Origin: Pholis gunnellus
Taxonomy: Eukaryota > Chordata > Actinopteri > Perciformes > Pholidae
DNA length: 64,000 bases
NCBI GenBank assembly: GCA_910591455.2
Contig: OU342817.1
Span: 5,045,915 to 5,109,914 of the forward strand
Direction: 5' to 3'
The notes beneath the pieces are model-generated. The model was not told the origin of the DNA, ran no database searches, and was given only the letters and a program-made list of their open reading frames with translations. Below, in pieces: positions 25,317-39,300 of the stretch (its first letter is position 1; the number at the start of each line of letters is the position of its first letter). Both the position numbers and the translations under genes were made by a program.

Positions 25317-28300
25317 CGGTCTCCGAGCAAGCAAACCAGAGCGGCCACCTAATCTGCCAGAGTTACACTCCTCACCTGATTCCCCCCAGCCTGGACGAGT
25401 CGGGTTTCATGGAGGTGGAGTGCTTCACCATCTTGAACATCGTCACCACCAGGAAGATGACATTGACCTGTCAAAACAGACGCGTATCGGGGTTAACAGA
25501 CTGCACTTAGAAAGGCATCCAATTCCTGTTGCTGACAGCGGATGGACGAAGTACTCCGATCCTTCACCGAAGTAAAAGTACTCGTATCACACTGAGTAAA
25601 TACCCCATTACAAGTAAAAGTCCTGCATTTAAATGCTTGAGTAGTAAAAGTATGTCATCAGAAAAGCATTGACAGAAATAAAATAAAAATACTCAATGTA
25701 GAAAAGTGTCATAATATTACATATTATATAATTAGATTATTAATGAGTATTTTACTGTTTACGTTGGTTCGTTTTATTTATAAGGCTCCAGCTTCATTAT
25801 GGATTCATTTCTCAATCAAACGATTGATCGTTTGTTTTCTAAAAATTCAGAAGCACAATGTTTCTCTTGTCCAACAAACAAAAATAAATACATTTAAAAA
25901 AATGTAATATAATTTTCTTAATTGATTATTAACATAATTGAAAGGAGAAGCAGCAAATAATTACATTATCTGAATCAGTAAACCATGAAAAACGACTATT
26001 ATCGTAATAGATGTCAATTGATTTTCTGTCAAGCATTGATTAATCAACTAATCGTTTCGGCTCCACTGGTATATCATGTTTCTTCAATCAGAAACAAACG
26101 ATCATCTATAAGCTCTTAATCAGTTCTTAATGTGTAAACTTTTAAATAACCGTAGTGGAGTACAAAATGTACAATATTTCCCTCTGACATGTCGTGGAGT
26201 AGAAGTATAAAGTGCTATGAAAATAAACCAACCTCAAATCTGCACTAAAGTACAGCTCATGTGTAAATGTGTTTGTTTGTATTCCTCCGACGGTTTCTAC
26301 CCCGGGTAGTTATGCGTCCCACTGACTTAAAGTATCGTTTAATCGACAGTGTAGTGGTTTTGGCTCTATAGTTAGCATCAACACCAGCATACCTTTTACT
26401 GGGAGGAATATCAAAATTGAACGCCTCAGTGCAGATCATAAAGCACATCAGACTCCCAAAGAGAAAAACAGCAGTGAGAGGTGAACTTCTTTGGTCTACT
26501 TCACACAGCTCTGGCCTTTAACATAAGCTGCGTAGAAAGTTCCTCGTCTGGTTTGACATTATAGTCAATACCAAAGAAAAAAATCCTCATCAAATACAAG
26601 AATGTATATATGATGACCTGATGTACCGCGAAGAAAAGAAAGAAGTGCCATATTTTAGAAAGAATATTTACTGAAGCCAGGAAACAAAAAACATTGAAGT
26701 GAATCGAGCAATACATCCAGAGAGGTTTCCAGGCTTTCAGAACGACTCTTTCAGCACCGGAGGGCCCGTCGCCACCGCAAGGAAGAGGGAGGTGGTGTGC
26801 TTCAGTTTGGCCCGATTCCATGTTAAACCTTTGAAATGTACTTCTGTAAATATTGTAAATATAAATGAGAAGCAACTTTACGTCTGTGTTTTTACGTTAT
26901 TAAAAACTTCTATCCGTGTGCGTTTTGAAAGCACAACCAATCGACCGCACACGAAGGGATAACAAACAACAAAAAAAGTACGAGTTGGCAAGAAAAACAA
27001 AGCGGAGTGATCCCAACGTTCGCTCACTCTATCAAATGCTTTCAATTTTTCAGACATAAATAAGCAAAAAGGAGCCGCATTATTGCAACATATGGACGCA
27101 TTCTGAAACGGGGCAACAGGAAAAAAAGGGTCTTCAAATAGAAACGAGTGCGAGTGGGAAGCAGATGGAAACCAACAACATCAGGAGAAAAGATGGACAA
27201 AAAAAATAAAGGAGTGGCCAAGAAGACAGAAAGAGGCTTTTAGATCACAGCTTAGAGTAATGCCGAGTTTTGTCTCCCAGCCGCTGGGGCCGATTTACGT
27301 CTCCATGGCTGGAGATGCATTTAACACAGCCGCAAGTGATGACACAGATCCGATGAGACGGACGGACGGACGGACGGGGAGGCACTCTGCAGAAAGCTGA
27401 GGCAAACTACATATGGACCCCCCCCCCCCCCCTCCCCCACATGCCTAGTCTCCAAGGGGCCGTCCTCTACAATATTCAGGTCTCTCACTTCTCTGCCAAA
27501 AGAAACCAGCGCTGCCGACGCAGCACTTCTCCCAGTTGTTGTTTTTTTGCTGTGTATTTACAGCCTATGGAAAGATTTACATGTGTGTTACCAGAGGCGC
27601 CTGTATGGATACGCAGCGTGTGTTTGTTCAGGGCTGCGTGCATGCATTCCCGGCTGCATGCATGTGCGTGTGCATCGAGAACACCCGGTGCACCACATAA
27701 AATATTAAAGCGTGAAGATGGAGATGTCCGTGCGCTGGGATTGGCTGGGGACGTGTCATGATCCTCAGCAGGGCTATGAGCTGTGATAATGGATGTCTGG
27801 GCCACCCACTCATTACTTCCATGTTCAACGCCCCCCCAACACCACCATCATCACCCTTGTTTTCCCACTGAGCAAATGACCTTCATGCCTGAGACGATTT
27901 CGCCTCTTGATTGCGGGAGGAGAGTATTCTCTAGATGTACAGCAAAGACCAAACAGCTTTGAGTTGTTGCTGCACACCGATTCTGATTTCAGAGGATTTC
28001 ATAGCTGAATGGACACTGATGTCCTCGTGTCAGCTATAATGGGACCACTTTACTTTCATGCAAATTGATCTGAGAAAGCAGAGCTAAGAGTGTGCCAGTA
28101 CAGAGAGAGAGAGAGAGAAAATCTATAAACTGTTTTCAAAGATTTTCTTTGAAAGAAAAGAAGAAGAAAAAGAAAAGTTATCACACGCGTGCACAACATT
28201 ACGCCTTACCACAATTATGAAGGTTACAGGTCCGATGAAGCTCCAGATGAAATGGTTATCTACCCTCAGCCAGCATCTACAGTGGGCAAAAGGTGATATT

Positions 28301-31300
28301 CAGTTCATTAAATCATCTCATTGCCAAAACAGAGTTGTGTCTCATCGATCAAGGCCCGGCAGAGCTGCTGGATGATACGACAACAGAATAGAGACTCCAC
28401 CGACCACAGAGAAGAAAACCCGACCTTGAGGGAGCACTGGCCCCGTGCCACGAGAAGCTGCAGTCTAAAAGGCAGCGGCTATTGCACTCGTGACTTCACG
28501 GCCTATAAATGTGGGCTGTCTGACTGTGTATACCCAAGCCTCTGAAGAGTAAACATTGTATTGCAGACAGTCCGAGAATGAATTACACCTCGATCCGTGT
28601 TTATCACCAGGAAACAGAAGTGAAGTCTACAGCAATAAAATGTGAGGGTGGGGAAAAAAAAGCATTTGCTTAAAATTCCATAAATTAGAGGATTAGAAAT
28701 CATGAAGCTTGCTGCTTGGATGAAGACCAGTGAAGAAGTGCATACACTTTTAACTGACAAGGGCGGCAATTATCCACATGCAAAGAATAAAAACCCAGCA
28801 GGCCAGAGCAGCTCGCCAGCGCATTCATTAAAGCTGCAGCTTTGCTCACAGCCTCCTGAAATTTACACCCTGTCACAGCTGTGTCAGGGTGTAAATGTAC
28901 CAAGGGGGCAGAGGTGGACTACTTTTTGTGATATTGCCATCATTAGCACATACATGCATGCTGATTGGGTAGAGGGGACAACTAATGCTCCTCATTTTTT
29001 ATCCCGCAAAAGAAGAATCTCCACAAAGATGTCCCACTTACGCCCGCTGTGTGCCGTAGCTTCTGTAGTCGATGGCGGCCGAGATGCCCACCACCACAGC
29101 CGGGATGAGGTACCCAGAGACGTAGTAGTACTTTCTGCGGGAGAACTCGCTCTCGAACACCTCAACCAGCATGAGGTACAGCTGCACGCCCTCCAGACAC
29201 ATCCAGGCGAACGCAGCCAGGAAGCAGAAGTGCAGAACTCCGGCGATGATTGAGCACACCAGCTGACAGGAAGACACATGCGGACATTTCACACAAAGGT
29301 AAGGAGGCTTCAGAGGGACAGTTTGGGGTTAGTTAAATATGACTTTCCTAGCTACTTATGTTTGATGCTGTTGTTTATGGATTCAAAGTGTAGGTGACCA
29401 GTTAAGTTAGATCACAATGTCTATGGGATCAAGAATTGCTTAAAGCTGCTCAAATCAATGTTTTTGATCAAATTTGTAATGTAAACGCTTTTTTTCCCTA
29501 GCTCAATATTTGGCTGCAGCAGCAGTGCAGCTGTTGCTTTCATAAACCTACTGTGCACTACCTGCCTGGAACACAGACAAACTTAGTTACTAGACGGACA
29601 ACACAGTGGAGCATTTAGCTGCCAAATTTAGAACCAAATATCTCCCTCAGGAGTCCTTAGAGACACAATCAGAGCTGAAATGAGTGCGAACATTAGCCCT
29701 ACATTTATCAGGTGGACAGAAATACTGCTCCAAATGAATGCTAATGTTGCTCCGTGTCTGCTGAATGTGTAAAGAAGGCCAACACTTTTATGTGGTGATA
29801 AAATGGCAATGTTTTAAAATCTAAATAATAGTATATTTGAGAATGTATCCTAAATGGCACTGATTCATAACTGTTCAATAAATGAGCTAAGCTAATAGCC
29901 CAAAACGGCATACATTATACATACAAAGACGTCAATAAGTTGTCCTCATTCTGAGCTTATTCATCAGCAGTGTGAACGCTTAAAACCCTCTGAATCATCA
30001 TTCCCACGGTACCTTTGGTTCTGTCATGTTGATGCCCACGAGGTAGACGAGCTCGCCGATGAAGAGGTTGAGGCAGAGGTTTTTGTGGATGGTGTTGCGG
30101 TCGCTTTGCAGACCTCTGAAGAAGCAGAAGGTGAAGAGGCTGATGGCGAGGCAGACGAGCGACACGGCGATGCCCATCCGCGTGATGACGGTGAGAAGAA
30201 GCTCGTGGACGCTCCCATCCCCCTACAGAGAAACACACACACACGTTGTCTTAAAACAATGGTCATGTGCCTATATGGATATGATATGCATGCCGTCATC
30301 GTGTGACTGTTAAAAATGTCCCTTATTAATGCTTTTTCAATGGAAGAGACAGAGTTTTTACTGTCTGAGTCAGACAGATGACGTAGATATCTTAGCATAA
30401 AATCCCTCTGTGTTTCCCTGTTGAGCTGCAGCGGAGGGATGGTAATACAAATAGTACACGTTTTGCAAAAGAGTCACTACCTTTGGAAGATAGCCACTTG
30501 ACTTTTGTGACTCAGACTGCTGACGCCTCTGATCAGCTTCAGAGAACCTGTCCCTCAACCTGATCGACACGTGGCGCTCAAACTGAACATGCTTTTGATC
30601 ACACTATGGCGCCCATGTTGCAGAAAGCGACGTCAGTTTGAATAAAACTGCCACAAAGAACCGCGACCACGTGATGTGTCGTCCACATGTGGGTTCTCCT
30701 CTTTGAGGTCAAATCACGCCGCGTTTCAGAAAATCTAAAACTGAGCTCGTTTCAAGATGGGAACCAGGCAAATGTGAAAATAGCAGACTTGACCATGCAA
30801 AATATCACTCAAGGAACATGGTGGCCCGAAAGTGAGGCAATTCCTCCTGTGATATTTGTAATTTTATTGAGGGCAGGAGTTGCAGTTGAGGTGATGTGCA
30901 GGGAATTGGTGTGAGGCTCAGCCTAGCCTCGGGGCTCTGGTTTCGAGCTGTGGTGAAGGTTGAGGTTAAGACAGATGACAGGGACAGAGTTCATGAAATG
31001 GGACGTATTATTAAACAAACCACAAACTTATCCTCCACATTTATTGCTGGCTATAGGTCCTCGCTACACATGCCATTTATCATGTAATTGGATTGTAATT
31101 GCATTTTGCGACCAAATGGATTCTACACCACTTCAAGAGGGGTGGAAACATAAGTTAACGCTGAGGATATGCTGTTTCCCATGATTCTCAGGGACATACG
31201 CATGAAGGAATATTAGACACGGACCACAGGTAAAATATAATTACCTCTGATAATGGTAACACACTTCCTATCCTGATCCACAATCTCGTTCTTTTAAAGT

Positions 31301-33469
31301 GACAGCCCGCTTCCTCATCCCCTCTTCCTCCCCCCCACATTTACCTTCTCCTCCAGCAATAATCTAATTATCTCCACTGAAATGCCATTCTTGTTCTTGC
31401 CGTGTGCGCAAATCTGTCAGCGAGACGGAAGAACAACTAACCGAGACAGGGAAATAGCGCGTGCAAACCACCAGGATCGAGCCACTTACCACGTTTCCCC
31501 GGTGAGCCATGAGGATGGCGAAGTTGGTCAAGTGACTGCAGGAGCACGTTGTGTGGCTCTTGTTGGTTTCCAGCAGTTTGCAGCCTTGAGTGGACCAGTA
31601 TCCCATCATGCTCCGCTCCGAGTAATTCCAGAAGGAACAGTTTGGATTGTAGTAGTGCTCCTTCTGAAAAAGACAAACACACAGAGAGAGAAAGAATGAT
31701 GAAACATACATGAATATACGCTGCAATATGCATGACTGTACATAAGCACACCGTGTATATTTCATATGTCTAGCTGTAAGAAACAGGATGTCAGTGTACC
31801 TGGTGTGTAGACTGCTTATGTGTGTTCTACCAATTACTGTCTGCACAATTTAAGTTTTTTAATTACCATTGGTTGTTGAAAGAAAAGGGATGAAAGAATG
31901 AAGAAATAAAAAGGTTACTATGGCAGTTCACAAGTCTGCCTCGCTTCTCTAGCTCTACTAGTCCCACCGCTCATAATATAGATGCCTTCACTTTACTCCA
32001 ACCCTTTTTCTACATTTTCTCCCGCACGACAAAAGCTTGTGCAGCTGTTTCAGTATTTTGGCAGCCCGGCTCTGCGGTGTGGTCCCGGTGAGTCTCAGGA
32101 GGAAGCTTACATCCAGGTGCTCCAGTGTGAAGATGACGGGGTCGGCAACGAACACACGGCTGGACTCCTTGGTGATAGAAGCTGACAGGATGTGGGAGTT
32201 GACGGTGAGGGAGAGGTTGCGTTTGTTCGGGTCCCCCATTCCCTTCAGAGTGGCGTTCTCGGTGCTGAGGAACTGACCCAGGTGTTTGTAGAGCACAAAA
32301 ACCAGCTTGGCAACACCTGCAACCGGCAATAATACAATCATGAGACATGCAGAGGGAGCATAAACAAGTGAGTTACAAATGATCTCTTTAGTGAAACGAG
32401 ATGTAGTCATTCATTGTATGAATGCACCAAACCTTAAAAGGAATAGTTCCACATTTTAGGAACAACGCTGATTCACTTTCTTGACATGCAAAGGTTGAAT
32501 ACCCCTTCTCATCTTTGTAATGTCAAACTATTCCTTTAAGGGCCTCGTTGCTGCCGCCTGTGTCCATAAGATGACAGACACGTTGGGGCATTGGGGGCAG
32601 CATTGAGTCCATTTTGAATTTGCACCGTTAGAGCTGGATATGGGAGCCCTGCTGACATTTTTCTCTCCGTGACCAACTGAGGTACTGCTACACATAAATT
32701 ATAAAAGACATCTCTGCTAGCTTGGCTTTCAATGTGTTGTTTCATTTTAGTGTTAAAACTTGATTTTTAAAACACATTGTAATGACATGTACCATATTCT
32801 TGAGTGAAAATTGTGATTTTAAATTTAAACCACATAAGCTGTTCTCAATTAACTCGGGATCCCATCGCTCTCTTTTGAGATAGACAGAGACGAGGGGTGC
32901 TGGAAGTGCCAAAATGCTGACTCATTGCCGCGTTTCATTCCTGCAGATCTCTGTCATGGGTCTTTATCGACTCCAGCTCCGATCGGCAGTGATGGAAACA
33001 TCACAGCCGTGTGGACACGCTACACCCACCCACAAACTCTGGTTTGAGAGTTTGAAAGAAAGACAGAATAAGAAGTAACCACCGTAACAATTTCAATAAC
33101 TCAACAACATTGAATGTGACACACCAGAAAAAACACACAGAAAGGCACACTGGTCTACCGGCAATGGGAAAACAGTCTATCAGTGTTGAGAAAAGCTGCA
33201 TATTTGCGCTAAGCTTGGTGGAAAGATTATTTACTAAACAACCCCCCAAAAAAGAAAAGAAAAGCAGAAAATGAACCATGATTAAATGTCTCTGCAGCAA
33301 CTGCATTCTTCTCACCATTTTTGCTGTTGACCTTGACCGTGTTGGAGGAAAGCTGAAGAGACGCACCACCCTTGCTTGTCTGAGGAAACCTGAAGTCTTG
33401 CACCTGACCGTCGGTGCTCAACACGTACACATCCAACACTGAGAGATGGTAGGAGGTGAGGGGAACGTG

Positions 33470-33504
<35 letters not shown>

Positions 33505-36346
33505 TGCATTAAACCGTGGCAACATCTCAAAAGCAGTACATGGTGTTTAATAGGGCTCTGCCGCTAAGGCCCGGCAGGGTATGTGTAAAGACTCGAGGTT
33601 CATTGTACCAGTAACAGAATCTAATCTTATTGGCAAAACCCTGTAGAGTGTCATTTACTTAAAAAAAAAAAAAAAAAAACATGTCACTAAGCTGTTGGTT
33701 GGCATTGTGAAAGCCTCCGAGGCAGGAGCGAAAGAAAAAACAACACCAAGGGCGGTGATAGAGGATGAGCCTACTGCAGCGTGAATGTCAAATATTCATA
33801 GGATCAAAAATATCATTGAGCTTTTACTTTTTACTTTTTCTATCCCCTGTGGGTTCAGATAACTCTGGGCTCGCCGAGCAAATCTCTGAAAATCCTCCAA
33901 ATTCCAGCAGCCCCTCTTTCTCCGGTATGCCAGCTGCCGGGTGGTGCTCCCTTTGATGTGTGAAATTACTGAAGGGTCAGGAGGACACACGTATCAGCAC
34001 ACTCCCTCCCATCAGGAACGGCCTCACTTCCTCAGATAGATGGCTTCTGACAGTCGGAGATGAGGAATTGTTCTCTGGTTGCACTCCCCTCCCCCCCCTC
34101 CGCCAAGTTACTCGCTCTCTCTCTTTGCTCTCCATCCCTTTTCCCTCGTCTCGCCCTTGTTGCGCACCTGGAGGCGCCGGTTTGGCGTCGACAAACTGCT
34201 AATTAGGAGCAACAATCATTTTTTTTCCCCCAACTGTTTAAGTGAGGTCAGCTAAGCTGTTCTCTGAGGTTGTGGGTTTCATCATATTGCTGTTTTTGTT
34301 TTAATGTTTCTCCACTGGAATATTATCTCTGCTGGCAGCTAAGCGGGAGCTTGACGAGCTCATACAAACTGCCTGAATGCCGTGATTAAGTGGCCAAATA
34401 TACAGTATATTACACAATGTATTAATCAGTGCCTTTGGTAGATACACAGCAACTAGTCCTTATCAGCTTAGCTAACTACCACTTAATGGGAAAGGCTTAA
34501 AGAGAGCCGACAGAGTGCCGTGTGAATGTAACAAGGCCATTCAACCAGTTTCTTTGTTTCCCCCCAAAGGTCTGTACAGTTCATCTTGTAGTACACACTC
34601 AATGGAGGTGACTTTATATGCAAGAAAGCGATTAAAACCCAATGAGGTATAAGACAAAGAGGGTGAGTAGGAGACCATTACCATAGCAACAAAGAGCTGG
34701 AAGAGCAGAAATATGACAGTTCACTGCACAAATCTGACTGAAATGAATGAGATCATGTTGCTATAAACTGACTGGCGGACACATTTGCTTTTTTTTTTTT
34801 GTTGAGACAAATCATTTTTTAAGACATAAGCAAGATGTGGCTGTTTTCTAAATCATATTCTCATTTAAAAAAAAAAGACGACAATAGGTGGTGCACGGCC
34901 AAAAGAGTAAGAATAACCACCGGCATCGTAACTTGTGAGTGACAGATGTGTGCATGTACCGACTGTTTTATAGGTTGTTGGAGAGGAACTTACTGATATT
35001 CTCTGCGGGCACTTTTACGATCGCCGGCTCAATCAGGTTTTCGGCAAGGACGAACGCCCCTTCCTCCAGGGTGTCCAGGAGCATTGTGGCGGCGTGCGTT
35101 TGTTCCGTGGAATTCATGTCTTTCCAGGATTTCAGAGCTTCCGGCCTCAGGAGGTTGTCAACAGTGTCCACAATTGCCTGTATCCATGGAGACAAGTGAA
35201 ATGTCAGCTTGCGGTTTCCCTCCCGTCATAACTTCAGTGTAATAACAAAGAGCGGGGACCGGGCAGCAAATGGTAAAAATACAAAATAAAAAATAGAAAA
35301 AGGTTGCATGCATGGCCAACAGTGACACGACTGACACTGAAATATCAAAATCACTCCGACTGAAGACACGAGGGTTCAGGAAAGTCAAGGGCGGCTGAAA
35401 TAATGATGATCATAAAAGATGCAGTATGTATTATTCAATAGTCTGTTTACCAAAAACCTAAGAAGCCTCTATTGGACCAAATTCTTTTTTGAATAATGTA
35501 GAAGTGCTTTAGGGGAAGAGGAAATAAAAAACACATGTCTTTTCCCCTTCCCTTCACTGCTGTCTACAAAGAAGCTTTCTCAATTCCTGGTTTTAAGCTG
35601 CTATTTTCCAAAAGAACAATTACCACCATGAACAAAACTATTATTTCCCTGACGGGATCTGCCCATTACAGCCTTAAACACTACTCTCCTGGAGGAAAGT
35701 GGGCATTATCCCGGAAATCCATATCCACAGTGGCAGTTTGAGTCAAGACGGGGGAACATTTCTGCTTGTTTTCAATGGAAATCCTTTCATTTCCTGCTTT
35801 CTGATAAGCAGTAAGTAAGCAAAACATTCCACAAGTATCATATGTTGACAAAACAAGTTTCCTCTGACCTCGGAAGAGTTCACGACTCCTGCCCGACACA
35901 ACAAACCACAACTTTGACACTACGGAGATTCAGAATCCAGCTCAACCCTTGGTGTGGTAAATCAGAGTGACAATTTAACCATAGGTGCCATTAACCACAG
36001 CAAGGCCCACTACGAGAACGGTAATTAACGACAACAAGCCCTTGCTCACTGTACCAATTAGTCACAGCTGTGATTATCCAAAACACTAATTGACCACAGA
36101 CAGGATTATCCGTTTGCCTGGAAAAACAAGAAAGGGGATCAACCAAAGTCTGCACCAATATATGATTAACCGCAACATTTAACCACTGAGCTCATATTAA
36201 ACGCAGCGGTGATGACTGTATCCAGACGCAGCGCTCTCAGCGTGTCTTTATATCTGGGCCTGAGCACAGAAATCAATCTCCGTTGCCCTGACCTTGCAGG
36301 CAACTGGAAGCTTGTGAGCTGTGACTATGATAGGAGTTAAGTCGCT

Positions 36347-36392
<46 letters not shown>

Positions 36393-39300
36393 TTGTGTGT
36401 GTGTGCGTGTGTGTGAGCACGAGAGAGAGCAGTGGCCATTACAGAGACGGAGACATTACAACCAGACAGACACTAAATGGTGCCCCCCCCCCCTCCCCAC
36501 CCCCGCGGTGAGCCATCCTCAAAGGACCCATGAAATCCAAAAGGAGAATAAAAAGTCGCCTGTCTCTAATTTGTGTCGCACAGAAAGATTCCGTGTTCAG
36601 ACTGAATCCTGGTTAATTCTCGCCTGGTTGGAGGTCACTTTACAAATCACTGGGGTGCTACCAGAGGAGCCTCCACAGCTCGCGCTATATAGCCTGAGAA
36701 ATTAAACGGCGCTGACTTCAAGAGCAACAGCGGATGATTAACGGTTAGGGTGACCATATTTTCTAACCCCCCCCCCCCCAATCGGGGTCCTCGGGTGAAG
36801 TTGTTCATGCACCATAGGCATTTTCATAAGGATGGGGGACAGTTACTTCAGCACTAGCACACTTAAATTACAGAGCGAACGCTTTCCATGGACGGCGCTT
36901 CAGCAGACGAACAAAATAAACGTTTGTCTGCAAGAATCAACCAAAAGATTTGAGTGTTGTCACTTGACTCAGACTCAGTTAATAAAGATGATAAAAATCT
37001 GGGGGTGTGGATTTAGGAAGGGAAGTTACCGCTGTGGCTTGTTCCTCATCTCTGCTTCAGGCTAGCAGCATGAGGTGACAGCAACCCCTACTAGCATAAC
37101 ACACCCAAATCTAGTCTACATGGTCTCCCTCGAATTGCAAAACTCTCACGAGATGGTTGAGGTTAGGCATTGACCTGGAATGGTTGAGGTTAGGGTAAGT
37201 CGTAGAGCAGCGAGCAGAGTTTTCGCACATTTTCTCAAATCTAGGGTAATCATCTAGACAAGACCCCCAAATCTCCGCCTGAACTGTTGCAGTTGAGTTG
37301 CATTTTGGGTAATGTAGTTACTGGGTTTTGACAAGGAAGAAGAATACGAGGAATAAAAAAAAAAAGGATGTTTCTGTTTCAGCTGTTTTGATACCTCTTT
37401 AAAACTGCCCAGCATGGAAACATGGTGGAGCACTGTTTTAAAACCAAATGTCAACCTCATAGTGGAGTTAGAGGAAAAGTCAGGGGATGCAGACTGAAAT
37501 ACCTCAACAACCGTAGCATGGACTGCCATGTAATTCTGTATTTTGTACAAAGTGTTGTACTGATGGTTATAAAGAAACAAAAGACATAAAAACATCCTTG
37601 GATGGTTTAGTCAACCCAGAGGTCAGCACATGAAAGCGTAATTATTTCCAATGTATCCATAAAGCCGTGCTGCTAGCACGGCTAAAAAGTCACCTCTAAG
37701 TCAGCTGTGGGAAATGTATCGTCCTTTTTCTCTCAGTAAAATGAGACCTCAAAGAAAAACAACTCAAACTTGTAGAGAGGCCCCATGAGCCACTGGAAAA
37801 TACAGAATCTGTTCATTTGTATTATGCCATGCAACGCATGTCCTCCCCAGTGTTTACACCATGCCCTTGTCTTTCAGCAGAACCTACCCGAGGAAATATA
37901 CTCAACACAGCAAAGGAAAAGCAAAATGTCTGGGGGGGGAAGACTGAAAAATCAGAATGGAACACAAACATATTAATGGGCTCAGAAATTAATCTCACAG
38001 ATAAAACACAACTGCGATGGGAGAGGAGGGTTTCTTTTTTTGCTAAGGGGACAAGGGACACGAGAAATTGTACAATGTAAGCAAGTGAAAATTGAGCACA
38101 CTGCCACTTTGATCACACTTCTGGCTGACAGGGAGGTGCAATTACGACCGTGGGAAGGCAATTATTCACACAATGTATGAAGAGACGACAGGAGAGACGG
38201 AGGGAGAGAGAAAAAGAGCGGGGGAGGAAGAAAAGGAGGAGGAGAGAAAAAACGAAAGAAAGATGTACAAGCGATAGCGCACAGAGGACAAAGACGGAGT
38301 GATATTGACAGTGGCATCCTCAGATGGACAGAATGACGGGAGAACAGACAGCCGAGTCAGATGAGGGGAGCAGCCACATCTTGTACAAGCAGCAGGTCAC
38401 CAGGCACAAACTGTAACAGGACAACCAAGGACATAGAGACGGACAGTGCTGCATGCTGCTGGTCAGGCGTTAGAAAACGGGGTACAAAAGCAACACAGAA
38501 AGCCTACAGTAGGAGTTATACCTTCATGTACGCCCTGCATGTCTTCTCTCTTTTTTGAAGCTTTTCCACACAATAAGAGGATCAAGCACAAAAGACAGAT
38601 TGTAGAAAGAGGTGGTAAGAACACAGGACGCATTAAATCATGCCACTTACCATTACAGAATTAATGAAAAGAAGAAACGGCGCCAGCCTATAAACTACAA
38701 CCTTGAAATGCTCCGACAGCCTCTAAATGCTATTTGGGGGAATTCTAAATGTGAGTATGGATCACGTAGTAGTGAGGAGAGGAGATGAGAAATGCACAGT
38801 AGTGTTAAGGGAAAATATGCTGAGACTAGATTCTGATGCTGCCCATTAGTGATGCTTTAAAATACATGGAGGAGAAAAACAATGCGGGATGAGGTCATTT
38901 GTATTTCATGGCATGACGAGAAAAATCTAGTTTAACAACAACAACAAAAAAAGCCGTTATTGGTGTCTTGGCATTAACTACGTCGCCTTCTCCTACCTAA
39001 TTGAGCAAACCGGAGAAAGTCACATACCGTAGCTTTCACACTGAACAGGAAACAAAGAGATAAAGTGTTTTTTTGTATCCAGATTGCAAACTCCACATCA
39101 TAAACACCTCCTGCAAACACATGCAGGAAAAGGTTTCTGCCACGGACACCTCCGTGTGCCACTTGTTGATGGAAGAGGGCTGGATGAAACTTTAAAGAAC
39201 CATACCAGCATTTTAGCTCCTTGAATAAAAATCACGTGGGTGTGATTTCTAGTAAAGACAATAAAACCATCGGTTTGGTCCTTTAGCTTCCGTCGATGTT

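Noticed and set aside
24002..25375. Possible latrophilin ICL3 cassette exon (NYEDNRPFI type)
   Set aside because: I scanned the intron in the required phase (2 to 2) and found no matching peptide with splice sites.
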